From contig JACGCM010000452.1 in NCBI GenBank assembly GCA_014058105.1, positions 806,001-870,000 on the forward strand: a DNA stretch of 64,000 nucleotides, read 5' to 3'. The notes below the pieces were generated by a model. That model saw only the letters and a program-made list of their open reading frames with translations. It was not told the origin of the DNA and ran no database searches. This document shows, piece after piece, positions 24,154 to 35,322 of this stretch. The DNA comes from Kingdonia uniflora (Eukaryota > Streptophyta > Magnoliopsida > Ranunculales > Circaeasteraceae). Both the position numbers and the translations under genes were made by a program. Within the stretch, counting starts at the first letter, position 1; the number at the start of each line of letters is the position of its first letter.

Positions 24154-24505
24154 TGATGTGTAGGGTCGTCTACCTCCGTGTGACCTATGTTTATTTGATG
24201 TTTTATGTTTTATGCTTTAGCTTAAGCTCTGTTGGAGAGGTCCAATATGGGTTATTAGCAGTTTCCCAATTTAAGTAGAATTCTATTTCAATTAGAATTA
24301 GAGTTCTTAATTCTAACCCCCCCCCCCCCCCTTGTATTCTATAAAAAAGGTCTAGGTTATTTGTTTCTTAGTTAATTTAGTTAAGTTAGTTTTGTTTAGA
24401 AGAAAAGTTCTAGTTAATAGAATTAGGGTTCCTCAAGAACCTAATTCAATTTGGATAATCTGTGTTCTTCTTGATTATTGGCTTCCGCGTAATCAGTTTA
24501 CATCA
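24154..24505 (+). repeat. 5' LTR of the short LTR element
   Basis: Matches 26152-26495. Differs mainly near its first 30 bases and by an expanded run of 15 C (24317-24331), where the 3' LTR has six. Confidence 0.92.
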
Positions 24506-24508
24506 AAA

Positions 24509-24520
24509 TGGTATCAGAGC
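24509..24520 (+). other. Primer binding site (initiator tRNA-Met)
   Basis: TGGTATCAGAGC three bases after the 5' LTR. Confidence 0.9.
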
Positions 24521-24558
24521 TACGTTAGATCTAAGTGTAGTCAGTTTCAAAAGCAAAG

Positions 24559-26061
24559 ATGTCTCGTGGAAGACCAGCGACGAAGAAACCTACGCTCGCC
24601 GACAATGTAGTGAGGATATCGGATAATCTTGATAAGCTTGTCGAGGCTTTGGGTAGAGGAGCCTCCCCCCCCCCCCCCCCGGTTGAGCGTAACCGAAGAG
24701 GGAAGCGTCGCCGCGATGAGCGACGATCTCAATAACCCGTTTGCAAGTCTTGGAGTTGAAACTGAGGCTTCTAACGCTTTGGGAATCGAAACCCGAACCA
24801 TCGCCGAAGGTCCGGCCATGACCACCGTACATCACACACACCACCGGCATGAGGAGATTACCCGACAGCGCCAAGTAACGCCGACCTCAACCCTAACAAT
24901 ACCACCACCGACAGCAAGAATGGCGACGCAAACCGCGGTCTCTCGACCGGCAGCACCAACAAAAACAGCGTTAGAGACAACCCAACAACACCTATTAACG
25001 CTGAATTCGACGAAGCAAAACAAACCAGTTGCCGAATTTCGCGAGAAAAGAATCACGCTTGATGAGAGAGGAACAACAAAAGCCTTTTATGGGGTTCCAA
25101 TAACTTAAAAGATCAAAGTTTTAACCATAAATTTGGTCGATTCACAGTACCAAGAAGTTCCGGTTGCGGGTTTAGCGTCGATTAAGAGAGAGGCAGATCG
25201 TGGAGGTGGAGTGACTGCGACCCCAAGCATAACTCTAATCGGAACTGTGTGAGAGAGAGAACCAGTTTGCAAGGAGACAATAACGATTAGAGGGAAAGGG
25301 ACACTAGTTGAAGAGGGGTTGGGGTTTTCTCCTAATACTTTGATAGAAATCAAGTTACAGAGTCTTGATCACGATTGTGCAAGAGAAAGGAGAGAGAGTG
25401 TGTTCCTATGAGAGCAGTTGCAACTTACGCATTTGACTACGGCCCAAACTTGCCACCTTCAATAGTGGTTAATGTGCCATGTATTCGGCCCAAGTTATGC
25501 ACCAACACAACACAAGTGTTGGACTTGGTTCAGTTTAATCCGGTTCAGTCTACAACGTCAACGGGTCCTACTAGCCAAATCATCCAACAGCTAAGGATGC
25601 GCCCATTTGGTGAGTCCGTGGGAGAATGGATTGAAAAAATTACACCTTCGGCAGTAGCTACCAATCACCGTACTACTCAACAATGGATTCAGGAGACCCG
25701 TATGAATCACAAGATGCAGGTCGGCATCGTTCAACAGTTCCATTCACTTATGTTACGGTCTGGGGCATCCAAATGTTTGTTCCGTATAAGGGAGATGATG
25801 ACCCGATACGAAGAATTATGTCCGTATGTTGACCCATTTTGGGAAGGTTTTGTAGCAGGTTTTGAGGAACAGACCACAGTAATTTCTCAGTTTTTAATTT
25901 TAGACGTCAATGGACGTAGGGATGTCGGTGACGACATCGTACCCCCGCTCTTGGGTACAATCTCTGTGTACGGAAAATTTTGCGGAAAACTTCAAGATTT
26001 CCAGAAGAGTTCCACCGTACAAATTTCATGCGTGTTCTGCGAGATGAGACGAAGAGACTGA
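24559..26061 (+). pseudogene. Unrecognised coding region of the short LTR element
   Basis: An ATG at 24559 follows the primer site and opens a basic N terminus (MSRGRPATKKPT) that runs into a 16-C tract at 24665-24680. The continuation (Thr/Pro-rich) is open in the next frame to 25108, so the run length decides the frame. A third open stretch, 25375-26061, is in the first frame and encodes about 228 residues with a WIEKITPS and a MMTRYEELCPYVDPFW segment. I do not recognise the protein. It could be a diverged gag or a captured host sequence. No zinc knuckle is visible. Codon breaks at 25108-25375 suggest decay. Confidence 0.5.
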
Positions 26062-26151
26062 GATTTGCACTACATACGTACGTGAGTCCTCTGGAGCACC
26101 CCCCCCCCCCCCCCTTGATTTCGTGGATGAAATCTTCTCAGACGAAGGGTT

Positions 26152-26495
26152 TGATGTAGCGCATCCCTCATATAATCGTCTACCTCCGTGCGATGCTTTA
26201 TGTTTTATGTTTTATGCTTTAGCTTAAGCTCTGTTGGAGTGGTCCAATATGGGTTATTAGCAGTTTCCCAATTTAAGTAGAATTTTATTTCAATTAGAAT
26301 TAGGGTTCTTAATTCTAACCCCCCTTGTATTCTATAAAAAGGGAGGTCTAAGTTATTTGTTTCTTAGTTAATTCAGTTAAGCTAGTTTTGTTTAGAAGAG
26401 AAGTTCTAGTTAATAGAATTAGGGTTCCTCAAAAATCTAATTCATTGTGGTTAATATGGTGTTCTTCTTGATGATTAGCTTCTCAGTTTACATCA
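26152..26495 (+). repeat. 3' LTR of the short LTR element
   Basis: Second LTR copy, directly followed by AAGAT. Another 16-C run lies just before it at 26099-26114. Confidence 0.92.
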
Positions 26496-26500
26496 AAGAT

Positions 26501-27321
26501 ACTCAAATCACCATATTACTTAACTTTGGTGCCATTCTATGGACCCTGTCAAACTCAACAAGATCTTAATCTCAAAACTTGCAGCTTATCCAATAGAGTT
26601 CACCCTGTGGCTCCATTCAAGATCCCAAATATATTAAAAGTGAGACATAATCACAGATTGACAAAGAAGAGATAGAGTAAAGTTGCTCTAAAGGGATGTA
26701 AAAACTATTACAAAAGATGGCTCTTAGTCACATGATTGGTGGTCCATCTTTAATGCTGCACCTTTAACTCTTGTTTTCTAAGTTATAGATAAGGCCTTCT
26801 GGTTCTTTCAATCAACAGCCCTAACCAGACTCTGAGTATGTTTACAACTAGAATTTGCCCAAAATTTTCATGCAACCTAAACGAAGCAGAGGTCTGAGAT
26901 TGTCTCTCAACTAACGCGGGCCATATGTTAGGATTAATCCTGGCTTAAACTGCAAAATAGATTTTGGAGGATTAGTCGGAAAAGAGGTAATTAATTATGA
27001 CCCTAGATCCAGGGTAATTGCTCAAAGACTGCACAGGTACTAAAATCTGAAGCATCAATGGCATTTCATCAAAAATATGTTCAGTACTCCATGATGAACC
27101 CTCAACTTGTGTGGTTTTTATAAGCTAACTTTAATAATTGATAAGAGCAAGGTACACACCAAAACCAAATATTAAAAGAAAAGAAACATGACCTAGACTT
27201 GAGCCCCTACCAGGCCCAACACTCACCTGACTTTCATCAGGAAAATTAAAGTTGACAACTACACATTGTGAGATCAACAAAAGGCTTCAAGACTAGTTGG
27301 TTATCAAACAAAACAAACACC
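26501..27321 (+). promoter_or_regulatory. Upstream region of the gene at 27322 (duplicated at 22160-22925)
   Basis: Non-coding, about 0.8 kb ending in a purine-rich stretch before ACACCATGG. It aligns with 22160-22925. I cannot assign a TATA box with confidence. The LTR element at 24154-26495 now sits directly upstream. Confidence 0.5.
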
Positions 27322-27987
27322 ATGGGAGAGAAAGAGGAGAAGAAGAAAAAGAAACAGAAACAGAAAAGCCAACAACATAGCAAAACAACCTTGGATCCTC
27401 CATTCAAATTGAGCTCCGATGTGAAGGGATTAAGATTTGGCGGGCAATTCGTCGTAAAATCCTTCATCGTCCGCCAAGCCTCTACACTTGAGCTCTTACG
27501 CCTCCTTGCTCTTCCACTTTCCAGCGATCATCATAACAACCTCAACCATCCATTTCTCTCAACCACCGCGTTTTTGCCAACAAACTTCACCATCTTATCT
27601 CACCATGCCTGGCACACTCTGACACTTGGACTAGGCACCAGGAAATCCAAAGTACTTCTCTTTGTATTTGAATCCGAGAACATGAAGTTTGTAGTAGACA
27701 GGTCATGGCCACCGGAGATCCCACTAGGGGAAGTGAACAAGAAGCTTATAAAGGGATTAACACGGTGCGAAATGGCTCGGTTCAAGTTCAGAAAAGGGTG
27801 CATCACTTTCTATATTTATGCAGTTCGGAGAGCGAGTAGCTCGGGATTCTCGTGTGCAGAAGATCTAAAGAAAATCCTGCACTCCGTGGTAGAACTTAAG
27901 GATTTCTTGGATCATACAGCCATGCTTGCCTTGCCAAAGCAAAGAAACATCGGTTACTCACCCCCAGTTGTTAAGTCTCACAAGTGA
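27322..27987 (+). CDS. Lysine-rich plant protein of unknown function, single exon
   Basis: The frame is open further upstream to 27268, but the ATG at 27322 lies in the good plant context ACACCATGG and is conserved in the duplicated upstream copy, so I start there (221 residues). The N terminus (residues about 3-20) is a Lys/Glu/Gln-rich basic run that could act as a nuclear or nucleolar signal. The rest is a compact domain with blocks GLRFGGQFVVKSF, WHTLTLGLGTRKSKVLLFVF, EIPLGEVNKKLIKGLTRCEM and a C-terminal LKDFLDHTAMLALP. There is no transmembrane segment or transposase motif. The pattern looks like a conserved, intact plant gene, but I cannot name its family. A poly-T tract and non-coding DNA follow. 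Confidence 0.75.
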   Translation: MGEKEEKKKKKQKQKSQQHSKTTLDPPFKLSSDVKGLRFGGQFVVKSFIVRQASTLELLRLLALPLSSDHHNNLNHPFLSTTAFLPTNFTILSHHAWHTLTLGLGTRKSKVLLFVFESENMKFVVDRSWPPEIPLGEVNKKLIKGLTRCEMARFKFRKGCITFYIYAVRRASSSGFSCAEDLKKILHSVVELKDFLDHTAMLALPKQRNIGYSPPVVKSHK

Positions 27988-28573
27988 AACATTGCCGCCG
28001 ATATTGAATTACAAATCTTTTTTAGTGTTTTTTTTATGTAAGTAAGACTTTAAGGGTTTTTTTTTTTTTTTTTTTTTCTGTTTTGAGGAATTTGGATCCT
28101 AGACTCCAGAGAGCCCGGTTCAAAACTCAGGGCAAATCTGATTCCTAAGATCTGTTGCAAAATGTATAAAGGAGTTCTAAGCCGAGGTTCATATATGCAC
28201 TGTTTAAGTGATCAATGATTATTAACATGTTTAGTTTCAATAACTTTAATTATCATTTCCACTGGAGTGCAATCCAGCAAGTGTGGCAAAACCATAAAAG
28301 AGCAAAATATGTCCGAGGCACAGCAACAAAAGGAAGAAGATGTAGCCGCTACGTTTTGAAATCTAAAAGCACAACTGGGCATGTGGTGAAAGTAAGACTA
28401 AAAGCTTCAATACTAATTTCCAGATATGAGAATAATGAGCCCAAGCCTTAATGATCCTTCACAGAGGCTCTTTGGATACTCAGATAACTAGAGCAGCCAA
28501 AATAAATTTGTATGAATAGGAAAAATGCTGTTCGAATAAGTTACGTAACACGATCATTTTGACCTCTTTTGTC
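27988..28573. other. 3' flank of the lysine-rich gene
   Basis: Non-coding, with a T run near 28056-28078. A short frame at 28215-28451 has no recognisable motif. Confidence 0.45.
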
Positions 28574-28800
28574 CGTGGCACTGGCCTGTTCTTGCTTAGC
28601 TGCAAGAGGTTACGGCAAATACTCTCAGTCGGAATCTCCTTGGGTGTATACTATGGAAGCAGCCTGGTACATTGGTAGGCAAAAGCCCACACCAGAACAT
28701 AGCATCATCCATCCTTCAGGTCGTCTTTCTGTTCTAATCTCAGTCCTCACACCCCAACCTCCTCTTTCAACTCTTTTTTTTTATGGAGCATACAAGGCAC
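28574..28800. repeat. Dispersed repeat R1, copy 1
   Basis: Related to 31885-32110: shared blocks include GCCTGGTACATT, GGCAAAAGCCCA/GGCAAAGGCCCA and CCTCACACCCYAACCTCCTC. Nature unknown. Confidence 0.6.
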
Positions 28801-28865
28801 TAAAAACTTTGTTAGGAGCGACCCAGAGAAAATTTTCAGAGAGACCGGTAGAAAATAGGTTCTAG

Positions 28866-29650
28866 AATTGTAAGAGTAGCCCCTTCCCCTAGGTGACTCA
28901 TGTCCCTCGTCAGAAGCAACTTCCAATTTATCATATATTTTCTTTCCTGATCCTATCTCTTTTTTTCCCTCAGCCACAATCTTCAACAGTTCAATCAACT
29001 CTTCCTTCTAGAGCTCATCCCATCCCCAGATGAGCTCCCTTTCCCCTACTAACCATGCTACTTTCCTCTTCCTCATCCTCGTCTTCTCTTTAAACTATCC
29101 CCCTGGCAGATTTATACCCTCTGATCGAGGCAACCTTCACCTTAAAAATAACAATCTCTTCCTCATCAAGAGTTACTCTCTCCAAATTGAAGTGTGTATT
29201 ACCTTCTGAGTGAACTTCAGTGTCAACCCCTCTATCGGCTTGCTCCAGAAATTTTTCATCTGCACCCCTTCAAACGACCCCTAGACAGCTAGACTTCTCC
29301 TACCAAGTTCTTTTCTCACCCCAGATGGATTCTTATGCCCTATCCTTATCTTCACTCGTGTCCTCATCTAAAAGTACCAAAAACAATAGCTTTCACTGAG
29401 CGCTCACCGTGGTCACTCCGCTCATTTTAGGGGGTAGAACAAATGTTCAAAGTCAAATCGCAACTCGATCGGAAAATTAGACCTTGCAACATAAAAATCG
29501 TCAGTGTCTAGGGCAATAATCTGATTCCTTTCTAATAGCTGAGAGTTGATAAACTCAATGACCATCATCAAAGTCCAGAAATTTTTCCCATCACATGTTT
29601 AGAAGCTCCCTCACCACAGGAGACAACAAAGGTTATAGGTCACAGTCGTC
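28866..29650 (-). repeat. Dispersed repeat R2, copy 1, coding-like on the minus strand
   Basis: Collinear with 45825-46520. Both copies encode, on the minus strand and through stops, blocks such as SQLLERN, DDFYVARSNFPIEL/NDFYVVRSAPPIEL and ESLLIARKSTLFIGRVKVA (the last clearest in the second copy). This looks like a remnant of a retroelement protein, possibly LINE ORF1, but I cannot assign it firmly. Confidence 0.55.
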
Positions 29651-30540
29651 CCCCACCCGTGTTATTCCTTCTCTCTCTCTCGCCTCTCTAGAAGATTTCT
29701 TATTTATTTTAGTATTTATTTTCCTTCAAAAACTCTTCTGTGTTTAGAATTAGATTTGACTTCAAAATTTACTAAAATAAGAAGTCCTAATTGTAGAATT
29801 AGGAAGGCTTGATCTATAAAAGCCTAGCTAAGAGTTTAGTTTTACTTGCTTGTTGATGGAGTTTGTTTTAGGTTTGATTCAGTAGAGAGATCAATAAAGT
29901 AGTTGATTTTCGTTCCATAGTGATGTTTAGGGAGTTGGATTGTTTCTTCTTTTGCCTTCGGGTTGTAATCTATCCACCTCAAAAAGTTTTGCTTCGTTCT
30001 TCAATAAATTATTTTTACATTCTCAAAAAAATAATAAATAAAATCGTTCCTTTAATTGTTGCATTACCTGTAGGTATTGTTCCAGAAGACCTATACTTTC
30101 CAGCTCTTGGACTTCATGTTGTCGATAAGTAAATGAATCATGGGCACTTGCGCAAGATCACTTCGGGCAAGAAGCCTATAGGATAAACAAAAATTGTGAA
30201 ACATCGCAGCCTTGGAAAGTATCAATTTTCTCCCCAAGTCATGAGAGAGAATTTCCGCTCTATAGCAGTTGTTCGTCTTTTAAGTTATAAATAACTGTTT
30301 CAAAGTCCTTTGCAGATAACGGCGGATATCTCCTTGAAGATAACCAATATCTTTTGAAGATAACTAACTACTAAATCCCGAGTTTTTTCTTTTAGATTTG
30401 GAAAAATCTTTAACCTATAATTAGGGCGATTTTGGTCTAATTTACCAAAATTCAATGGATTCTTTAGCTATTTTATTTTTTGTTTTTTTAAAGGCATGCC
30501 GCTTTTATATAGGGATCTGTAACCCTGAGTTTCCAACTCC
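29651..30540. other. Non-coding interval
   Basis: AT-rich. A short frame at 29920-30132 has no known motif. No gene seen. Confidence 0.4.
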
Positions 30541-30559
30541 AAGGAAATTACTTCAGTTT

Positions 30560-30751
30560 CGGAGAGTGGTGCCTCATCAAGGCCTTCTTATGCCGAGGTG
30601 CAAGAAAAAGGAATTCTACAATGGTTGATATGTCCACTCTTCCAATTCTATTTGGAAACTCAAAGGTTCTTATAGGTTTATTCCAACATAGAAAGGGTAT
30701 TTCATAATCAAATTTGATTTCAAGAAGGATTTGCCCGTTGTTTGGTAGCGT

Positions 30752-30782
<31 letters not shown>

Positions 30783-31330
30783 GGGGGGGGGTTCATAGAA
30801 TTATGGGCAAGAAATTTTATTTTTTAATATCCTTAGACAATTTGTTTTCCTCCAGATACTCAAAAACAGTCAAATACTCTTATTTGGGTGTGTTTTCCAG
30901 GCATTAGGCATTAGAATTAAATTATGGAAAGAAGTAAAACTATTAACGATTGGGCGAGCAATAGGGATTCTTGCCCAAGTAGATCAATGTCTTTGGTTAT
31001 AAATTTCGGATATTTAGCTATCAATTTAATTGAAATTGATTTGCTTTTTTCAATTCCAAAGAAGATTTAATTGAAGGTGATGGGTATGATTTTTGGCGAG
31101 AAGTTCAAGTTCCAAAAATTCCTAAGTTTTGTAATCATTGCTAAATTTTGGGCATTTACTCTCGGAGTGTTAAGTTATGCAGCAGGTTTTGAAGCCTCCT
31201 ATGAAGAAGGACGACAATTTACTGAATGGGGAAACCATGGTAAAAGGAGATGCAGAGATAAACAAAATGAAAAAGAAAAAGAAGAAGAAGAATAAAAAAC
31301 CTGAAGATAAGGCATTTGATGATATTCATT
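30560..31330 (+). pseudogene. LINE ORF1 remnant
   Basis: Degenerate plus-strand reading through stops: IGRAIGILAQVDQCLW, then GDGYDFWREVQVPKIPKFCNHC with a Cys pair. This matches the second half of plant L1 ORF1 proteins, a DUF4283-like region before a CCHC knuckle. The frame is lost after about 31230. It is interrupted by the GT/G tract at 30749-30791. Confidence 0.55.
30749..30791 (+). repeat. (GT)n followed by a run of 26 G
   Basis: GT repeats at 30749-30766 pass directly into an uninterrupted G run, 30766-30791. Confidence 0.9.
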
Positions 31331-31884
31331 CATTTAGGAAATTTGGCAACAAATAAATAAAGGCCTCCCTCCCGAGTTGGGTACTAACCACGACAATGTT
31401 GCTGGAAAATCCTAGGAAAATTTAGGGAAAGTTCATGGTCTTATGGCATCTCTTCTCATACTTTATGAGCAGATCTTATGGAAGTAGAAAAGAGATAGTT
31501 GATTACTCCAACAATAATATCTTCGGCTAATGAATTGAAGAAAAAACATAGCGAGTTGATAAGAGAATATTTTCAACTGATGAAGTTAATGATCAAGGAT
31601 GGAAAATGAAGACTGGGAAAAGAGTAAGCTTGAAGATTAAAAAGGGCTATAATTGAAACACCATCCATTGTTCCTAACATTCTAAAGACCGAGGATGATT
31701 TTGTTTTTGCTTGTGTAAATAAGGGATAGTAGCATAGGATAGTGCTATTATCTCTGTTTTCTATCGATGGTATTTCCTATAGGAACCACTCTTATATCAA
31801 TAAAAATCTAACTTAGCAAGAGAAAAAAATATCCTTGGAAAGTAATGACTAAAAGCACGAGAAACCGTCCCCTTTGAGAACCAC
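31331..31884. other. Non-coding interval, possible LINE tail
   Basis: Ends in an A-rich stretch (near 31800-31830) that could be a decayed LINE 3' end. No gene seen. Confidence 0.35.
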
Positions 31885-32110
31885 AAGGTTCCGCACATGT
31901 TCTTGCGCACGAGGTTAAGGCAGATATTCTCGTCACGAATCTCCCTGGGGCTGGGTATCCAACATGGATTGTGCCTGGTACATTAATAGGCAAAGGCCCA
32001 TACCAAAAGATAGCACGACCCATCCTCCAGGTCATCTTTTTTGCTTTAATGTCATTCCTCACACCCTAACCTCCTCGTTCAACTCATTCTTTTTTATCGT
32101 GCGCCTCGAA
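31885..32110. repeat. Dispersed repeat R1, copy 2
   Basis: Diverged copy of 28574-28800, same orientation. Confidence 0.6.
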
Positions 32111-32150
32111 TACACACTTCCAGTTAGCAGACTGGAGACTAGGGTGTTTG

Positions 32151-32233
32151 TTTTTGCCACTAATTAGACAAAATCACTTAATGGATGTGTGTTTTTTCCA
32201 CTATTAGTGATTTTGTCTAATTAGTGGCAAAAA
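32151..32233. repeat. Near-perfect inverted repeat (30-bp arms, 23-bp loop)
   Basis: Left arm 32151-32180 (TTTTTGCCACTAATTAGACA onward) pairs with right arm 32204-32233, with one mismatch near the loop. Confidence 0.85.
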
Positions 32234-32509
32234 AGAGTTGGCCTCAGGACCCGACTTGAAGGCCAACCCCGCCCCGTAATACTTAGATATACCCCCACCT
32301 TCGAGAGTTCTAATTTGGCGGCAAACTAATCTAATATAATCCTATCTTTAGCTGAAATGGCACCTTCGACCCTATCCGGCTCAGTCGAATCCCTACTATC
32401 TTTACTTTATACCTTATCTCCCTCTCTACCACTAGAAGGCCCTACATTACCCTCCTACCCCATACTGTTTCCTCTTTATCTCTATCTTCGGTCATTATAG
32501 TCCTTCGAC

Positions 32510-35070
32510 GTCACAAAACCAGATCCTCCTTAGCTGGTAGAACCATAAACACTGGAGCCTCGATTACAATATCTAACACTTCTACATCACTACCCTCATC
32601 CATCGGGTCTCGACCAGAAATACTTGTTTCGAATTCTTTGACCTCCTCTTCTATCAGTTTCCGTCTCGAAGCTCGAGGGTTATGCATTTTAGCCTGCAGA
32701 AGAGGATGTACGCAATTAGATCGATAAACTCGACAATTCCGTATTCACACATTCTATCCCGTCTACCCCCTCCTGCAATTTATCAAAACTTCGATCTCAA
32801 ACCCTATAGCTCCTCCAAAACACTTCCAACCCAGAAGGGGTCGAAACCCTGATCCCTCAAGCCTCTTTACCCTCGAAAATAACCTCTAAACACCAAACAC
32901 AGACTGCCCTACCTATATACTCAAAATGGAAAATCAAGGTACAAGCAGCTGAGATCAAGTGACTTACCAGTGGTTAGCAGCACTGCCCTCCAATCAGCAA
33001 GACCAAACCAACAAGTGCAGCAACAACTCCCAAGTTCAAAATGGTGTAAGTTCCCTTCTCTCCACTATTTGATTCTCATAGTAAAGCAGTACAGTAATTA
33101 CAATTCTCCCTCTTATATATTTTTTGAAAAACCAAAAGCCGCCTCGATTTTTCAACCACTATCATTACCATGACCCCACTACCCGGCTTTTTGGCTACAA
33201 TATGTTTTGACCAATATACCCCTCGTACTTCTCACGTGCGAATAACACCCTCACTTTTAACTGCCTGCAAAAGCCAAAGCTTCTCGAACCATCTTTTTCC
33301 TCACTCGAAGCTAAATAACCAAGTCCAAACAGTCACATCATAACCTTTTCCGTCATACGAGAAAAACATCATCATTACTTTTTGTACACTGCCCCAAGCG
33401 CCCGTACCAGTCTGACAGACCAGCTGTCTAGGATGTCCGAACGGCTAGTTAAATCCAGCATAACCGTCGACACAATCCCCGAACTCGAGTACTCGACCAT
33501 TTTACGTCCCGAACAATCCGCTGCAGATAGCCTCAAATAAACTTATCTAATATAGCGACCTTCGACATCCAACACATCCTTTGACTCAAAAGTTTTGACC
33601 CTTCTACCAAATACAGTCATAAACTTCGACCATTCAACGATCTGATGCTTACAGATAAAGTTTTTAGCTTCGACACAGTTTACCTTTCACTTCGACAAAT
33701 TCATTTTCATCTTTGAACATCACAAAAAATACATTTTGACAACTGTATTATCCCTTCAATACCTCAAATTACAATTTAGATTATATTACTATTACCCACA
33801 GTTCTTCAAAACAAGTTATCAACAAAAACCAATTTCATTCAGAAACTCAGATAACATTACAGGCTTCATAAAAAAATATAAATATAAATGGGGAAGTAAA
33901 CAGGAAAGTAACAATAAGAAAGCATACAAAAGAGAGCCCTATTTGTTGGCGGGTTGCTTCTCTTCAACAATGGCCACTACATCTTCATCCTCCTGGTCCA
34001 CTATATCTTCCGCAAAGCCTTTGAGAAGAGGCAGCCGATGGCTGGGAAATGGCCCCATCATCTGTACTATTCCCTACCAGTACGCAATGGAAATGTCATA
34101 AAGTGGTACCTCAGGTTTCGCTTCAAAAAGGTCTGGCATTTTAGCATCAATATCCTCCTCTATTCGGAACCGCCGTTGAAGACCCAACATGGCCTCCTAG
34201 ATCCTCCTGGCCCTCACCGTGGCTTGATCTCCTTGAACCGATACGTTTTCAGCCATGTTTATCTGCAAACAAAGCAGTAGATGAAGAGAAAGTTGAAAGA
34301 CCGGTTAAGAAATTTCCTCCAACCTATCCCCTTTTATACCTACAAGCCCACCACAACTTTCCCCCTTCCCTAACCAAATTAATGGCGACCTTCAATTCCC
34401 AACCTCAAAAAGTCAGCAAACAAACTTTCCAACTTTCCAGATGTAACTGATTCATCGGTACCTGCATTCAAACCTCATTCCCGAGGTCCCCTAGTCAAGC
34501 TTACCTCCAGCGTCGAGCATTCGATCATCATTACCTTTGGGCATATCATTATACCTCGCGCCTATAACAGTAATCGTCTACATTCGTCTACATTATCTAT
34601 CAGACATAGCAATACAAGTATGCAAAAAATATTTTGTCCATTCCAAGCACCCAATCAAACAAACAAATTACATTTTTACTACCACTTCAAAAGAAAAGCA
34701 AAAACCTACAAAATTACAAAACATTCACCACGTCAACCTAAAGCTCCATTTCTGGGATGACCAGCTCCGCTTGCCGCGTTTTGCTCCTCGATTCTCCTCC
34801 GCACAAATAAGACTTTCGGCCAGAGCCATCAGAAATAAATAGCGCCTCTCAGTAGTCGTAAAATGAAGCTTAAGCTATTCCCACAGATAGGCATAAGGTT
34901 CACCATTGATGAATTCCTCAAGTCCAACCCCCACAAGGTCCGACATGTCCCAGTTCAGATCATGCTGCCCAAAAAACTTTATATGCAGTTCAGCCATCTT
35001 CCGCCCCACTCAATAGTCGCGAGCGAAGCCCATCCTCTTCTGGTAACGCGTGTTCGGCGTGGTATCCATT
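32510..35070 (-). pseudogene. Antisense ORF fragments of the plus-strand gypsy element
   Basis: On the minus strand, in order: a frame from ATG near 35063 (MDTTPNTRYQKRMGFARD, then HIKFFGQHDLNWDM), a second from ATG near 34255 (MAENVSVQGDQATVRARR, preceded by TTTGTTTGCAG) and a third near 32685 (MHNPRASRRKLIEEEVKEF, preceded by a CTGCAG). The AG-preceded starts suggest exons of one spliced gene. Stops interrupt the first two. Function unknown. Confidence 0.4.
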
Positions 35071-35309
35071 GAGATGTTCAGAATATTGAGAAAGAACAGA
35101 AGACTATTGCAAATGAAAGAGGATACAGTATACCTCCACAATAACCCCTACATATAGCCTTCAATACATTTATTACCCTATAACAACCCACATCTCTTAA
35201 AAGCCCTCTTTTATTACCTACCTGGAAACCAACAGTCAAACAACTCATAATCTAAGACTAAATAGTTTTCTCAGCGAATACCTCTCCACTTGACTTCGAG
35301 TCCTTCCCT

Positions 35310-35322
35310 GAGAGGGGGCGAA
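35310..35322 (+). other. Polypurine tract
   Basis: GAGAGGGGGCGAA directly before the LTR start TGTAGTAGCC. Confidence 0.75.

Larger units (their letters stand above)
24154..26495 (+). mobile_element. Short LTR retrotransposon (2.3 kb) with an unrecognised coding region
   Basis: LTRs at 24154-24505 and 26152-26495 start TGATGT and end TTTACATCA. Primer site TGGTATCAGAGC is at 24509-24520, a purine tract (GACGAAGGGTT) precedes the 3' LTR, and a perfect 5-bp target duplication AAGAT lies at 24149-24153 and 26496-26500. The 1.6-kb interior codes for protein without any RT, integrase or protease motif, so the element must be non-autonomous. The insertion site can be read by comparison with the related uninterrupted sequence at about 23541-23577. 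Confidence 0.92.

Noticed and set aside
27268..27321. Upstream start for the lysine-rich gene at 27268
   Set aside because: The extra 18 codons lie in sequence that aligns with the non-coding duplicate, and the ATG at 27322 has a better context.
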